Assembly (NCBI RefSeq): GCF_000264905.1 | Contig: NW_006763140.1 | Span: forward strand, 909,575 to 973,574 | Origin: Stereum hirsutum FP-91666 SS1 | Taxonomy: Eukaryota > Basidiomycota > Agaricomycetes > Russulales > Stereaceae | DNA: 64,000 nt | Direction: 5' to 3' | Part shown: one piece after another, positions 1 through 11,530 of the stretch | How positions within the stretch are numbered: the first letter of the stretch is position 1 | Layout: the number at the start of each line of letters is the position of its first letter | Notes under the pieces: generated by a model | Database searches by the model: none | Told to the model about the DNA's origin: nothing | What the model saw: only the letters and a program-made list of their open reading frames with translations | Made by a program: the position numbers and the translations under genes

Positions 1-109
1 AGACCGTGAACTCTGTGGCAACCGTACACATTTCGGCGACGGCAGGTCACGGCCCGACACAATATTGCCCTTTTTGGATGCCACCTAATAAAGCAACTCT
101 CCACATCCG

Positions 110-499
110 TTACAGCAATTTGCAGAATCGTAGTCGCTCCCACTTTTTCTCTTGATGGAGCGACCAGCGTTTCTTGACGCAACCGCTTGCCATTTGGAGA
201 AGCGAACGCCACCCCCGGCACATTTCAATGGCGTGGCCACAATTGACCACTGAGTAGCATTCCATCTCAGGATATTGGACAAAATCTGGCCGAGTGGGCC
301 CCTGACTCGCGGGGTCTCGCTATACCAATGGCATTCATCGACAATGCGCAATGAGCTCGTATTGTGCATTGAGGGCCTGCAAGAGCGATGTGGCCCAGCT
401 CGTGGCAGCCCCGTCGGGAGCGTCGGGTAAGGCTTCGTGTGGAGCAGAGCTTCTCTGCGCGAAATCGAGGTGCGACTACGATTCTGCAAATCGCTGTAA
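110..499. mobile_element. MITE-like element with inverted ends
   Basis: The left end (110-141) and the right end (about 469-499) are inverted copies of each other. Their shared core, GCGACTACGATTCTGCAAAT, continues with one mismatch to CTGTAA at the outer edge. The interior (about 330 bp) shows no recognisable protein. This is the layout of a short non-autonomous DNA transposon (MITE). I could not identify a convincing target-site duplication next to the repeats, so the outer limits and the superfamily are open. A simple foldback sequence of other origin is the alternative. Confidence 0.5.
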
Positions 500-1714
500 A
501 GGAACCACCACCTGTCCCTCTTCCACTGAGGTGTTCCTCACAAATCAAGGTTTGGACGTGTGTTGACCCTGACGACGCCTAAGTGTAACATAACAGCTCT
601 ACTCTAGGGACTCCGTCGACCCATACCAAAGCTATCAAGTACTACTTGAAGGGCTGTAGTCATAGCCCATCGCTCATCTGAATCCTCCGTCCGGGCTCCA
701 GATCGACGCAATTAATATAAAGGCATATATCGAAATCCCTCCCATAGTGCCTACAGCTGTAGATCATTTATCATTGTCACCGATAGATCCAAGTTAGGCT
801 TTCTTCATCCAGTCACCATTGAGCGGATCGGGAGTGCTGCGACGACGGCGTCATCGTTATCATCTGTCTTCATGAAACCAACAGCGGTGCCCCCTTTAAC
901 CACATCCTCAGGCCTCCCTTTTCTAGTTTGTCTTATATGTCTAGACCCGGAACGATACCACAAAGGGAATTCTCCTGTGTCGTTGTCAAACTGGCTACTA
1001 CGCCTATCGGTGTACTCGGTGATCCTTCAAACCTCGTCCTTGCAAACAGTTGACTCAGGTCAAATTCTCGTCACCCTTACTTTACTCCACCGTAAATGGG
1101 CGATGATACTAGCCCTCACATCAACTATCGCGGCTGGTTACCGCGGTTGATGATCCAGTCGTTCTATCTTGGTTCTACTTGTCTCTGATCCTACATCCCC
1201 AAGTATGGGATGTCTGGATCTTGGCTTGTGCACGGGTCGTACTGGGACTGGGGTATCTGGATGTGTACGTGCATGATATGCCATCTGTTCCGCCCCAATC
1301 TCGAAGTACTAACAAAGTATCCCAATGGTGTGTAACTATATTGATGCATCAGGTCTTTAGGCCTCTTCAGGATTGACAGTAGTAAACTGCCGCGGATCCA
1401 ATATACGTTGATCCAAGAGTGCATCATTCATGCACACATCCTCGGAGCTGTAGCGAACAGACCTGTCTTGCCAACACCCAAATACGCATGCATGGTACAA
1501 GTGTCGCACAGGTGTGTCCTTATTCATATATCAGGGACATCGATGGAGACTGATTCGATTCGAGTCGGTTCGGGTCCATGCACGATGTTGCCAGCTGCAG
1601 TAGTCTGACCGTGCCATTTCACAGTAGCACCTTCTCCGGGGGCAATCAACATCTCTTGGTGTACTTATACTTATAACGCTCCAACCTTTGACTTTAGGGT
1701 TTATCGTGACCAAC

Positions 1715-1899
1715 ATGTCTCTTGCACCGTCTGTCAATGAGCTGGAGCCTACCGGTCTGAGCTCCACAGCTCGTGAGTACTTGATATAGATTGTGATGGG
1801 GCTTGAGTTTGGGATATGATGTGACTAGGAGACGAACTTTCGTTCCGATCGAATCAAACCGTACTCTCGACATTTGCCGCTTACATTTTTGCAGGATAA
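1715..1899 (+). CDS. possible small two-exon gene, 42 aa, unknown
   Basis: An ATG at 1715 opens a 58-nt exon ending at a good donor (GTGAGT at 1773). A TAG acceptor at 1826-1828 gives a 56-nt intron and continues the frame to a TAA at 1897-1899. The predicted 42-residue peptide begins MSLAPSVNEL and ends FAAYIFAG; it has no CAAX box, so it is not a typical basidiomycete pheromone precursor. A TATA-like stretch (TTATACTTATAA) lies about 45 bp upstream of the ATG. I recognise no family. The support is only the matching phase of the splice sites and the promoter-like context; it could equally be the first exons of a decayed gene. Confidence 0.25.
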
Positions 1900-2652
1900 T
1901 CAGGGGTCACATGAATATGATTCGACGCGTATATCCTTCTCCTTTACGAGGATACATACTGTCTTCTCCGAGGCTAATGAAACATGTTGTACCGAACATA
2001 CTTAGAGGGTACTCTGATTATATGGTCTCGTGAATTAGTATAGCTGCTGAGTTTTTCCAATAGGGAGACGAGGAGGAAGGCTGCCATGTCCATGCAGTAG
2101 TTTAAGCCAAACGATCTACTGTGGGATGCACCTCTTCCCAATTCGAACTCCGCGCAGGTTCGACTTGGAGCGACTCCGAGACCGAGACCAATTCGAGAAG
2201 AAGAGGTTGCTCATGTCGTGTCCAACGTCTATACAGTGGATCACTTGTAGCCAAGATAGTAAACTGTCGTTCGGATATCGTCGTGAACATCCGTTGGCGA
2301 ATGGTGGAATTTTCATAGATACGTTCTTCCGGTGGATGACTGACTGACATGAACGGACTCCGTGGCAATTCTACACTATTTATTGTCTTACATATCGCTC
2401 ATTTCATCGCTACGGTGTTTGCTATCGGATAACTTGTCCAGTGCCTCCATGTATGTGAATTGCACAACTAGTCGCGTCGGGCGCCATTTCGGTTGAGACT
2501 GTGGTGTTACACAGCCGCTATATTTCCAGAGACGAATGTAGGTATTTTGTATTGACGTTCCGAACCAGTCGAGTTCACAAGCCGCCTCAGCACTACTTGC
2601 ACTATACATAGATGCAAATACCCGCCTTTAAAGCTAGTCGCTGCTCATGTTT

Positions 2653-4890
2653 TCACAAGTTTGAGTCACTAATTTCGAGATTCCTCACCAAATCCTCGGC
2701 TTTGGGGTCTCTTGGCCGTACAGCGCATTCAAATGGCTCCGGGTGGCTACGGAGGGTATAACAAACATCATGACACGAAGAGACATAAAAAGAAGAATGA
2801 AGCAAACCCACCTGACACCACTGTCGACGTATTCGGTATTAACTTCGACCTCATTCCCATCCTCATCCTTAGCCTTCACTATATCGAACACGGCTAGGAT
2901 ACAGGCTACTGCAGACCACAACGTAGCAAATGCTAGATACCTTCCGGGACATATCCTGATGCAAGAACTAATGAGATAAAGAAGATGAGACATTTGACTA
3001 CGAAAATGCGTACCTTCGTCCGTAACCAAAGGACGCTAGTACTTCGTCTTTTGAGAGTTTCCCTTCGGGTGTGATGAATCTCTCAGGAAGAAACCGTTCT
3101 GGATCAGGATAGACCTCGGGGTCGTGCAGGATGGCCCTATCCAGAAACACGGTAAGATCAAGATAGATGGCGGTAGAAGAGAAGGGACTTGATCTCGCCA
3201 AGCGTTTCCAACAACTGTAGAACCTGTACAGGTAAGTAAACCCGATCAATGGGATAGACGAGACTCCTGATGACGTATTGGTGAACATACCTTTAGGGAT
3301 GAAATAGCCGTTATAAACGTCGTCACTTGATGTGGCATGGCTCCCTGCCAATGGTGCGATCAACCTCCATCGCATCACCTCTCTACAGATCGCGGAGATG
3401 TACGGTAGTTGTTCTCTGTCGGCCAAATCGGGTAGCCTATCTCTGCCGATTACTTTGTCCATTTCGGCCTGACCCCGGGCTTGAACGTCTGGATGATGGA
3501 CCAGGGCCATGATGGCGCCTGTTAAAGCCGCCATAGACTGAGCGTCGGGCGCGGTCTTAGTGCCCCCGACTTGAGACATAATTCAAAAAATACATACCGT
3601 GTCCGCCGCCGCTAAAAAGTAGCAGACGGTGTTGCAAGACTACTGTATAATATTCTTCAACGAAAACGCACCTATGTGTATGGTAGCAAAGCTGCGCCTT
3701 ATCACATACTCTCCAAACTCACCATCCTTGTTGTTGTCGAGAACCTTTGCGAGTAGAGAATTCGGAGGGTTTCCATTTCCCTGAATGAACGTTGACTGTG
3801 GTGAGTGGCTCGCACAGATTTATCCTACGATGGTGGACATCAGACTCACCATGTTTTGTTTCGTCTCGTTGAACAACCCGTACTCAATCTCGGTAGTCAA
3901 TACCTTGCACTCTCGTGCGTAATCCTTGAAGTCCTTGATTCCGGGAACCCATTCGGGAAAGTATTTCACTGAGAAGTTGGTCAATATGAACTCGGAAAGA
4001 GCGACTATAGAGAAGAGTCGAAGAGATACTCACAAAACGAATAAGTATTCACGAGGAAGATTCCCGGGGTGACGATTTGACCAAGCACAGACACTGCATT
4101 CTCCACTTTCTGAATCAATGGATCTCCGTTGAGGCTGGCCTCACGATTATATGCAAGCTTCAACGATAGGCTGCCAGTATGGCTACCACAACGGGTGAGA
4201 CTGAATAAGCACGAGACGTGACTTGTTGTAGGCGGATGGGTACTCACTGCTTCATCTGTTCCACTGCTGTGTTTGGATCTGCCAAAAGACTCCGCAAAAG
4301 GCGCTTGTTACGCGAGGTAAGAAGAGGATAATAGCCTACTACGGCCTCTTGGCGGAAGTGTTGATGAATGACACGCCTATGGGCGCGCCATGAATCAGAA
4401 TAAGGCATCCAGGTAATATTGAAGTCCCAGCCGGTACTGGAAAGCACTGTAAGTACTATATGGAACCAAACAAAACAGAGGAGGAATAGCGTACAGATAT
4501 ACCATCTCGAAGTGCGGTCTATCCGAGTAAATGGTCGATCGTCGCTCAAATAGCTCCTTCGCCGCTTTGGCAGAGTTGATGACGATTGTATGCTCGCCCG
4601 GAACGTGATACGACACGATGTCGCCTAGAACAGGAGATTTTATGATCAAGGGAGTAGCAGCAACGACGGCGAATGAGCTTACTGTTATAGCGTTTAGACC
4701 ATTCCGCCAATATTAAATGCGTGCGGGCCTTCGGTAAATCAAAAAGGTTTCCCAGGATGAAACGGGGAGGTGGTCCTGGTGGGTAAGGAAGCCTGGAGGA
4801 GTTGTGTTGGAGGCGACGGAACGTGCGCAGGGCAGCAAGAGGTGCGAATGTGAGGAACAAGAGAACGAGAGCGCTAGAGAGCTCAATCAT
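2653..4890 (-). CDS. cytochrome P450 monooxygenase (OMST-oxidoreductase-like, E-class)
   Basis: This is a haem-thiolate monooxygenase of roughly 520 aa, anchored in the ER by an N-terminal hydrophobic helix (starts MIELSSALVLLFLTF) followed by the proline-rich hinge PYPPGPPP. Motifs in order: I-helix AAADTT, K-helix ExxR (EVMR), the PERF region (DPERFLPERF) and the haem loop FGYGRRICPGR with the cysteine ligand. At least ten introns interrupt it. The I-helix is in frame only if a short 42-nt intron (GTATGT...CTAAG) is used. One intron (3137-3198) has a GC donor. The last intron restores ...YVDSG to a tail ending DSNL before the TGA at 2653-2655. It resembles the fungal P450s annotated as O-methylsterigmatocystin oxidoreductase-like; the substrate cannot be told from sequence. 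It is not a close paralogue of the other three P450s here. Confidence 0.9.
3137..3198 (-). other. non-canonical GC-AG intron in the P450 gene
   Basis: Joining the flanking exons across this 62-nt segment (minus strand GCGAGA...GGATAG) gives the uninterrupted conserved stretch VVGNAWAILHDPEVYPDP. No GT donor is available that restores the frame here. The donor hexamer GCGAGA differs from a strong GTGAGA by one transition. Confidence 0.65.
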
Positions 4891-4940
4891 GGCCCCAAGT
4901 CCAGCGAAGTTCTCAAGGACGGGATTGCTAGTTCACCTGC

Positions 4941-4950
4941 TATATAAAAG
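4941..4950 (-). promoter_or_regulatory. TATA box of the 2.65-4.89 kb P450
   Basis: The minus strand reads CTTTTATATA about 50 bp upstream of the P450 start codon at 4890. This is a plausible core promoter element at an expected distance for a fungal gene with a short leader. Confidence 0.45.
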
Positions 4951-5405
4951 GAAAGGAACGGGCGCTTTCTCTAGCTACTTCTACTCGTCGATACCTGTTG
5001 CGTCCACAACCTTTCCCCAAGGACTAAGCGAACGCCGACGAATTTAGACGCGAAATTTTTGAAAACAAACTTCTAGCTTTGGTTCGGCAGACGGATCCTG
5101 CATGTACATATGATCAAGACGAGGACAGCCTGAGGAAGAGAATGTCTGAGGTTCGTCACGCTGTAGCCTGTGTTATCGTCCGTGCATGCTCTGAGAAAAC
5201 AGTATGGCTATTTGAAGCTCGGCATCCCACAGCCTGAGAACACGAACAGAAGAAAAATAAACAGCATCATCGATGGTGAGAGACAAAGAAAGCATTGCGC
5301 AGTAGATGATATGCTATGAAAGGGTATCCATTTCCGAGAACATGAGGGTCCGCATGATGATGGAGTGCTGAAATAACGCGTTGTGAAACAGCTTTCGTTC
5401 GCTGC

Positions 5406-5513
5406 CATCAGCGAAGCTGATAGTCTCTTGGAGAGCTAGCCGAAGCTTGGAGGAGCTTGCTAGCGCTTGCAAGGCTCGCCAAGGGGCTCAAGGGGCTGTC
5501 AGCTTCGCTGATG
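5406..5513. repeat. long hairpin: 18-bp inverted repeat
   Basis: CATCAGCGAAGCTGATAG (5406-5423) is inverted as CTGTCAGCTTCGCTGATG (5496-5513), with one mismatch. The 72 bp between them is dense in further AGC/GCT half-palindromes (GAGCTAGC, GCTTGCTAGCG). It lies in a gene-poor stretch about 500 bp upstream of the P450 start. It could be the core of a small transposable element, a structured RNA, or a chance foldback. Confidence 0.55.
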
Positions 5514-5961
5514 TGTGACCCTTGGGGGCCGACGGGCACATTCCCATGATGATCATGTGTGATCCCCTCTCTGAATCACAAATTCGCCGAGGGTCCACAT
5601 TCAGTTTAGCTTTAAAGTGTGCGAGCACCATCGGACGCTGATATCAAGGAGAAGATCCTCAAGGCTACCGCTGCAAGAGAGATTGAGCAGGCCAAGCTCC
5701 AAGATGTCGTGATGCAGCTTCAATGTGATTGGCCGTGGAACGGAGGGAACGAAGATCAAATCTAGCGTATGGCAGGTGAAATTCTTGTCAAAGTAAACGG
5801 CGTTGTGAGGCTTCTCGGAGAGGCGTGAACCATAGTGTCAAGCCCATTTGGAGGTCAACGTTTAGGCAGTATCGTGCCTTGAACGGATATACGCCTTCAG
5901 AACAGGTTCCGTTTGCCCTCAGGTTGCACCGCATGTTCAACAGCTCCGGCTGTGTCTCAGA

Positions 5962-6202
5962 ATGAAGGGCTCATTCATCACCATCCACGACGCCAGAAAA
6001 TCCGACGAGATTCCATTGAACGCGAAGTAAGTTTCCGACCAGGATGCTTCCACGGACTGAAAGCTAGATGCTTACCCAAAAACTGGACGGTATTCATGAT
6101 GACCCCAAAGGTTTTCGGTGTCTTCTTACATCCTTCAGGTTCGGCCCAGTCCGACATGCAAGAGAGGAGTCAAGACGAGTCGATCTTCTGAAACCTATAT
6201 GA
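5962..6202 (+). CDS. weak candidate small gene or orphan exons
   Basis: An ATG at 5962 opens a frame (begins MKGSFITIHDARK) that meets a clean donor GTAAGT at 6027. A CAG acceptor at 6136-6138 keeps the frame open to a TGA at 6200-6202 (end VDLLKPI). Upstream at about 5630-5720 another open stretch reads like coding sequence (ADIKEKILKATAAREIEQ), but it is broken by stops before joining. I recognise no family. This may be the remains of a larger eroded gene rather than a working small one. Confidence 0.2.
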
Positions 6203-8377
6203 TCTGTTTATCTCTCGCTATAAATGGCCACTGGCCAGTCACAATGCAGCTCGAAGTGTCACTCTGACGGAAACGTTAGGAAGGGGACAGTACTCGTGCT
6301 CTGTTCGAAGCATAACAGGTAAGAGATGGTGGGATTAGTAAAGCTGGCAAAAAAAAAATGCCAGCATGAGTAAGCGTGTAATATCTCAAGGGCAAAATAC
6401 TTGTACCTCCAAAGAACAAGGAGAACGAGGTAGGCACCGGGAATTGCAGGGCCAGCGTTAAGGAGGATGGAGACCGCTGGCCGTACTCAATCACGCTGGT
6501 AACAGAGTAGTGAGAACACGAGTTATTAGTAGAACTGAGACCTTGTTAGTTTCATTGAACATGTTTGGGAAGAAAAGCGCTAGCGCGTATTGTATGCGGG
6601 CATGATGTCAGTCAAGCAGCCGCCACACGACGTTGTCGCATGCCAGGTTTCGAGAAATCGAGAGGCTTGAACTTGTTCTCCTACCGTGAGCGCGGACGGC
6701 AGTCCTTTACTGGTGCAGCATGCTCTTGGAATGCTGCGGCAAATCATTTATTTATACGCTGCAGGATTACTACGATGAAAAGCATGCGCGCACCGTAAGA
6801 CAACCCAGCATGGAGGTTCAGTGGGGCTTGGTGAAGCTAGAGAATGACCATCTGTGTATGTCCTGAATTGTAATTTCGTCTTTCAAGTCGTTAGACGGAG
6901 TGGTAGATGACACGCCAGTGACTCCTCGGGCAAGATGTTCATGACCTTGGTACTTAGAACACCTGGCCTCTACGCGATTGCCATCTTTGCAGCTCTCGCT
7001 GTCCTGTGCGTTGGAGAGCTCGATGGTATAGCTAGCATTAGCGCACTCCATTTCCAATGCTGCTAGAGATGAGACCGTAGGTTCAGCTGCGTAAATACTA
7101 CGACTTGAGGTACCTACACTTCTCGAGCTTCCCATGCGCATGCGACGAGTCTAGTATTCTGCTGGTCTTTCGTGGATGTATCCGGAGGCTCTCCGATTTG
7201 TAATTCTAGTCGCCCAATTACTTACGGTAGAGTGAGCGGCTGCGATGCAGTAAAATTGCTATTGTAGGGTGCGACATGGTGTAAGTACAATGCTGAACGT
7301 GCTTGAACTTCACGTCGGGCCACAGGTGATAGTACTTCTGTGTGGCTCCACCTCTCGGAATCAATACAGTGTAAAGTTGATGGTGAGACTCAGGCTGTAA
7401 TCTATGACTCTGTTCATGAGCAGTGGCTACTATCCTGAAATATGAGCGGGGTGCCACAGACCTTATAGAACAGGCCTACCAGGCATGGCCACGGTAAGCA
7501 CACAGCAAGTCTGTACTATAATTGTATGGCCGCTAGTATACTTAGTACCAAATAGTCATGCTGCAAGCTTGATCTTGAGAGACAGAGAGACCATCTGGAG
7601 TAAATCAACTGGGGGAGAAAATGTCTCGTGTCTTCCATAGTAGACGAACAGGCCCGCAGGGAACTGTGCTCGTACGAAGGGTCATGCGGAGATATTATAG
7701 ATGAGATTGTTCGAGCCGGCGATCGCAATTACCAACTGAGTGAGTGGCACTGAGGGCTGACGAGAGCTCAAACGATATTCTTCTCCCAGCAAGGTTGCTG
7801 CTACCGAAGGTAGCTCCCCCAGTCAACGTTCAAGTAGAATCCCTTCGGACACTGAAGGATCAAACATCCGGTAAGTAAGTAGTAGCAATCGATGGTTAGG
7901 CTGCAGAGGTTTACTTACCTCGAACCTGTACGTTCCCTATCATAATATCCTCGAGCTGTACAAGTTGAAGACGATGTCCTTTGACTGACCTCAACCTGAC
8001 CTTTCATTTTTAGACGTTTGCGGTTGGTTTGCGGTGTTCCGAACTCGTGGCCTTCTGTGGATGGGCCCACGTAGAGCCGGCGGTCAGATCGCCAAGATCA
8101 TGAGACGATCGCGTCGCAAAAATTCATTTGCCGCCGGCCCACGGGCCACTGTTGCCGCCACACCAACACGTCAATAAACCTGCTTCACCGGACTGTCCTT
8201 GGGCCGGAGTCATGTTTTGCTTCAAGGGCTTCTTTGGCCAGTGGTCACACCTCGGTCGACTTACTCAGACTCCCAGGGGGTTGAAAAGCTCGCTGCTGGT
8301 TCTGTTTCGGTGATTCGTCTCTTGTATCTTGTTCACGACCTTCACGACACCCAGTTCATTCCATTTGACACTTGCTC
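6203..8377. other. gene-poor interval
   Basis: No convincing gene is visible in these 2.2 kb. A minus-strand open stretch at 6818-7141 (107 codons) and a hydrophobic stretch near 6410-6480 look faintly coding but match no family I know and lack consistent splice partners. The last about 300 bp would be the promoter and leader of the permease gene that starts at 8378. Confidence 0.5.
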
Positions 8378-10817
8378 ATGTCTCTGGAGGAGCAAAAACC
8401 TCAAGGACTTGCCACGGTCGGCAAGCCAGTGCAAGGACCAACACGAGAAGGTTCACTTGCGGAGGCGGGCTATGACGCTACGTTGAATGACGGTCGAGAT
8501 TTGGAAAGAAGGTATCTGGACATGGAAAAGTATGGCACCGAGGCTCCGATTTCACCACCTGAAGAAAGCGACCACCGGCTGGAAGACGGTGACTTTCCAG
8601 ATGGTGGAACTCAGGCGTGGTTGGTCGTCCTCGGGGTTGGTCACATTTCTTGAACTCAATTTACATGATTATGGGCTGGCTGACCGACACTTCTCTCATG
8701 CTCATACAGGCTTTGTGCGCAAATATTTCAGCGTGAGCTTCCCAGTATGACCGACCTCTTTTCTGGATTAGAGCGATGGTAACACAAATCCCTGTCTTTT
8801 TCTACTTCTCACGCTTAGATTTGGCTACGTCAATAGTTGGGGAGTGCGTATCATCTTTCTCTTTCCTACCTACCCACTGCAATCCGTCCGGCTGACCTTT
8901 CTGACAAGGCCTTTCAAGCTTACTACGAGAGCGTTGTTCTCACCACCACCACGCCATCAACGATGTGCGTCAACTTCCTCCGCTCGTCTTCCCTGTAACT
9001 ATGCGTTATTTTGGCTGATCTCCCGCTGACGGTCTTCTATCAATCAACAGCGCCTGGATAGGTTCCATCCAGGTAGAGACCAACTCTTCTCTATCAGATC
9101 ATCACGGCAGGATGCCTGGACGCTAATCATTACCTTTCTGTCTCACAGTATGCTCTCGTGTTTCTGCCTGCGTTGCTCACGGGTCGGATGTTCGACCTCG
9201 GATATTTCAAAATCCCATTTTTCGCCGCTAGTGTGCTACTGGTCGTTGCGACTTTCCTCATAGCGCAATGCACTCAGTACTGGCAATTCCTTCTGTGCCA
9301 GGGTTTCGCCGTCGGTGTAAATATCCTTCTTCTCATTCATATGTCTGCCCATCTTTCACCCTCGGTTTACGCTATGGCTCCACATCCGCTTTTCACTTGT
9401 TCAAGCGACCTATTGCACCATGCTGACACACCACACTATTTATATTTATAGCTCTCCTGCGGATTCATCTTTGGTCCTGTCATGGGCATTATTTCACATT
9501 GGTTCAAGCGGCGAAGAGCAATGGCGCTCGGGATTATCGCCTGTGGGTCTAGTATCGGTGGCACCGTCTTTCCCATCGCGTTTCGCAATCTTGTCGCCAC
9601 GGTGGGGTATGTCCCACCCTATTTTGCTACCATATTTCGAGGAGGCTCACAGATTTTTCGTTAGGTTCAAATGGACGATGCGCATATTCGGATTCATCCT
9701 GATATGTACGCTCGGCGTGGCGAACGTGGTGCGTCGACACATCAGGTTGTTGATGTAGTAGCAGACCTTGCCATACTCACCGCCCTTTCTATCGATTTTT
9801 CCTTGTGGCAGACGCTCAAGAGAAGGTTGCCCCCTGTGAACGTCTCGGGCGGTCTACTGAACCTCAAGGTCTTTCGCTCGCCTGCGTTCACCGTTTACAC
9901 CATCGCCAGCTTCGTCGCTTTCCTCGGACTTTATACCGGTCCGTACTGCCCTTATATCTCACCTTCTATTCCCATCCTCTCGCCAGATAGCCTTGCTTTA
10001 ACATTGCCCCGTCCAATTCCAAAACAATCTTGCTGACAGCCTATTTTTATTTTTGTCTTTATGCTTTTGCCTTGCTATCCGCTATGGTATATCCGTGGCG
10101 GTTTTACTTCATGGCGGTTGTGGGGACGTATACAGTACTCACATATATTGACGCGAGCGGCCCGACGCAAGGTGTTAGCTCGGATTTCTCGTTCTATCTC
10201 GTCGCCATCGCCAATGCATCCTCGGGATTCGGCCGACTGATGGCTGGGTTTGTGGCAGATAGGATTGGTAGGTTCACACCGAGCGATTGCTTGGCTGTAT
10301 ACTCTAGCCCTCAAAGGACCCCGTGCTGATGTGATCTGAACAGGTGCACTGAACATCATGATACCATTCACTGTGCTTGCCGCAGTGTTCACCTTCATCT
10401 GGCCGTTTGTCTATGGTCAGACCGCCCTCATTATTATCGCTGTATTCTATGGGTCAGTGACTTTGTCTCCTAATTCTGGTCATTGGGATCATTGGGATCG
10501 GTGATGGAAACACACTCGCTGATCACTTGCCGCCCTCACTATTATATAGCTTTGCCTCAGGTGCCTTTGTCGGTCTCCTCATAGCACCCATGATCGCAAT
10601 GGGTGATACGAGTGACGTCGGTCGGCGTTCCGGGATGTACATGACGCTGCTCTCGTTCGGTGCTCTCGCGGGTCCGCCGATCTCAGGAGCTATCAATACA
10701 GCCACGGGAGGCTATAAGGCTGTTGGAATATATGCCGGTACTTCCATCATGGTGGCGGTGGTGCTGATGTGTGCGACGAGGCATCTGGTGCTGAAGAGCT
10801 TCTGGGGGAGGTTCTGA
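8378..10817 (+). CDS. major facilitator, monocarboxylate-transporter-like (MCT/MCH type)
   Basis: A 12-helix secondary transporter of the plasma membrane, related to fungal MCH-type permeases. The true start is the ATG at 8378 (MSLEEQKPQG). A polar N-terminus of about 75 residues precedes the signature DGGTQAWLVVLG leading into helix 1. Later blocks include AFGYVNSWG, WIGSIQ, LLTGRMFDLGYF, the loop HWFKRRRAMALGI after helix 4, and in the second half FGRLMAGFVADRIG. The stop is TGA at 10815-10817 (ends WGRF). About nine introns; the one after FLGLYT (about 9941-10133) is long for this genome, with an alternative reading as two introns and a mini-exon. The substrate is unknown: despite the name, many fungal MCH proteins do not carry monocarboxylates. 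It lies next to P450 and oxidase genes. Confidence 0.9.
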
Positions 10818-11530
10818 GGTTGCTGAGTAAGTGGGCAGAAGATGGTGGAGCGAGTTGGTTGGAGAGGGTTTGGAGGGAGGGACATATGACGGGGACCATC
10901 AAAATAGTCCACGGTTGGTGCACATAAACACATTTCCACTCACTACACCACATCGCCACAAACGGAGTTACACTTTTCGCATCTAGAGATCTCTCAGCAT
11001 ATATACTTTACTGACCTGCATGTTTACTTACGCTTACTGACCTTGAGGCTCACAGCCGCGGCCTCGATGTTTACCATTCAATATAGACGCGTACTTGCAT
11101 TATCTGAAATGTTGAAAGAGCGCATCAAGTGTGGCGCTGCCTTGGGTGGCGCTTACTACGATTGGCCCGTCGGCATCCTGCGCTGGTTCCGACTGTTCCC
11201 GAATCCGCAAGAGTGTTGTAACGTAGTTCGCCCTACCCGTCTTCTTGTGCAGCAGAATACTGGGTGGGCCTCCTGGAACGCTCACTTTCTCGCTGGCACC
11301 TGTCACGGTAAGGTGTTAGTGAAGAGTACAGATTTTTCTTCTTATTGATACATTGTCAGAAAGAGAACTGTATAGGTTTATCGCGATAGACATTATGGAG
11401 TGTATCTGCGAAAGGCTTTTTCGCTAGGAGAGCCGAGATCGTACATGTTCTTCTGATTCTTCTAAGGCTTGCAGGTCCACATATGCAGATGTAACTGATG
11501 AATAATACATATACTCAGCAAATAAGCACC
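10818..11530. other. intergenic, convergent 3' ends
   Basis: About 0.7 kb between two genes that run towards each other. I see no further gene here; it should hold both 3' UTRs. Confidence 0.5.

Noticed and set aside
3540..3625. Apparent frameshift at the I-helix of the 2.65-4.89 kb P450
   Set aside because: Using the CTAAG acceptor 15 nt further downstream instead of the first CAAG restores the phase and the expected AAADTT motif, so no frameshift is needed.
6410..6490. Minus-strand hydrophobic stretch (ILLNAGPAIPGAYLVLLVLW) resembling the second half of a Pmp3-type proteolipid
   Set aside because: The spacing is suggestive, but no first exon with the FPPLGV block was found and the continuation after the donor is not convincing.
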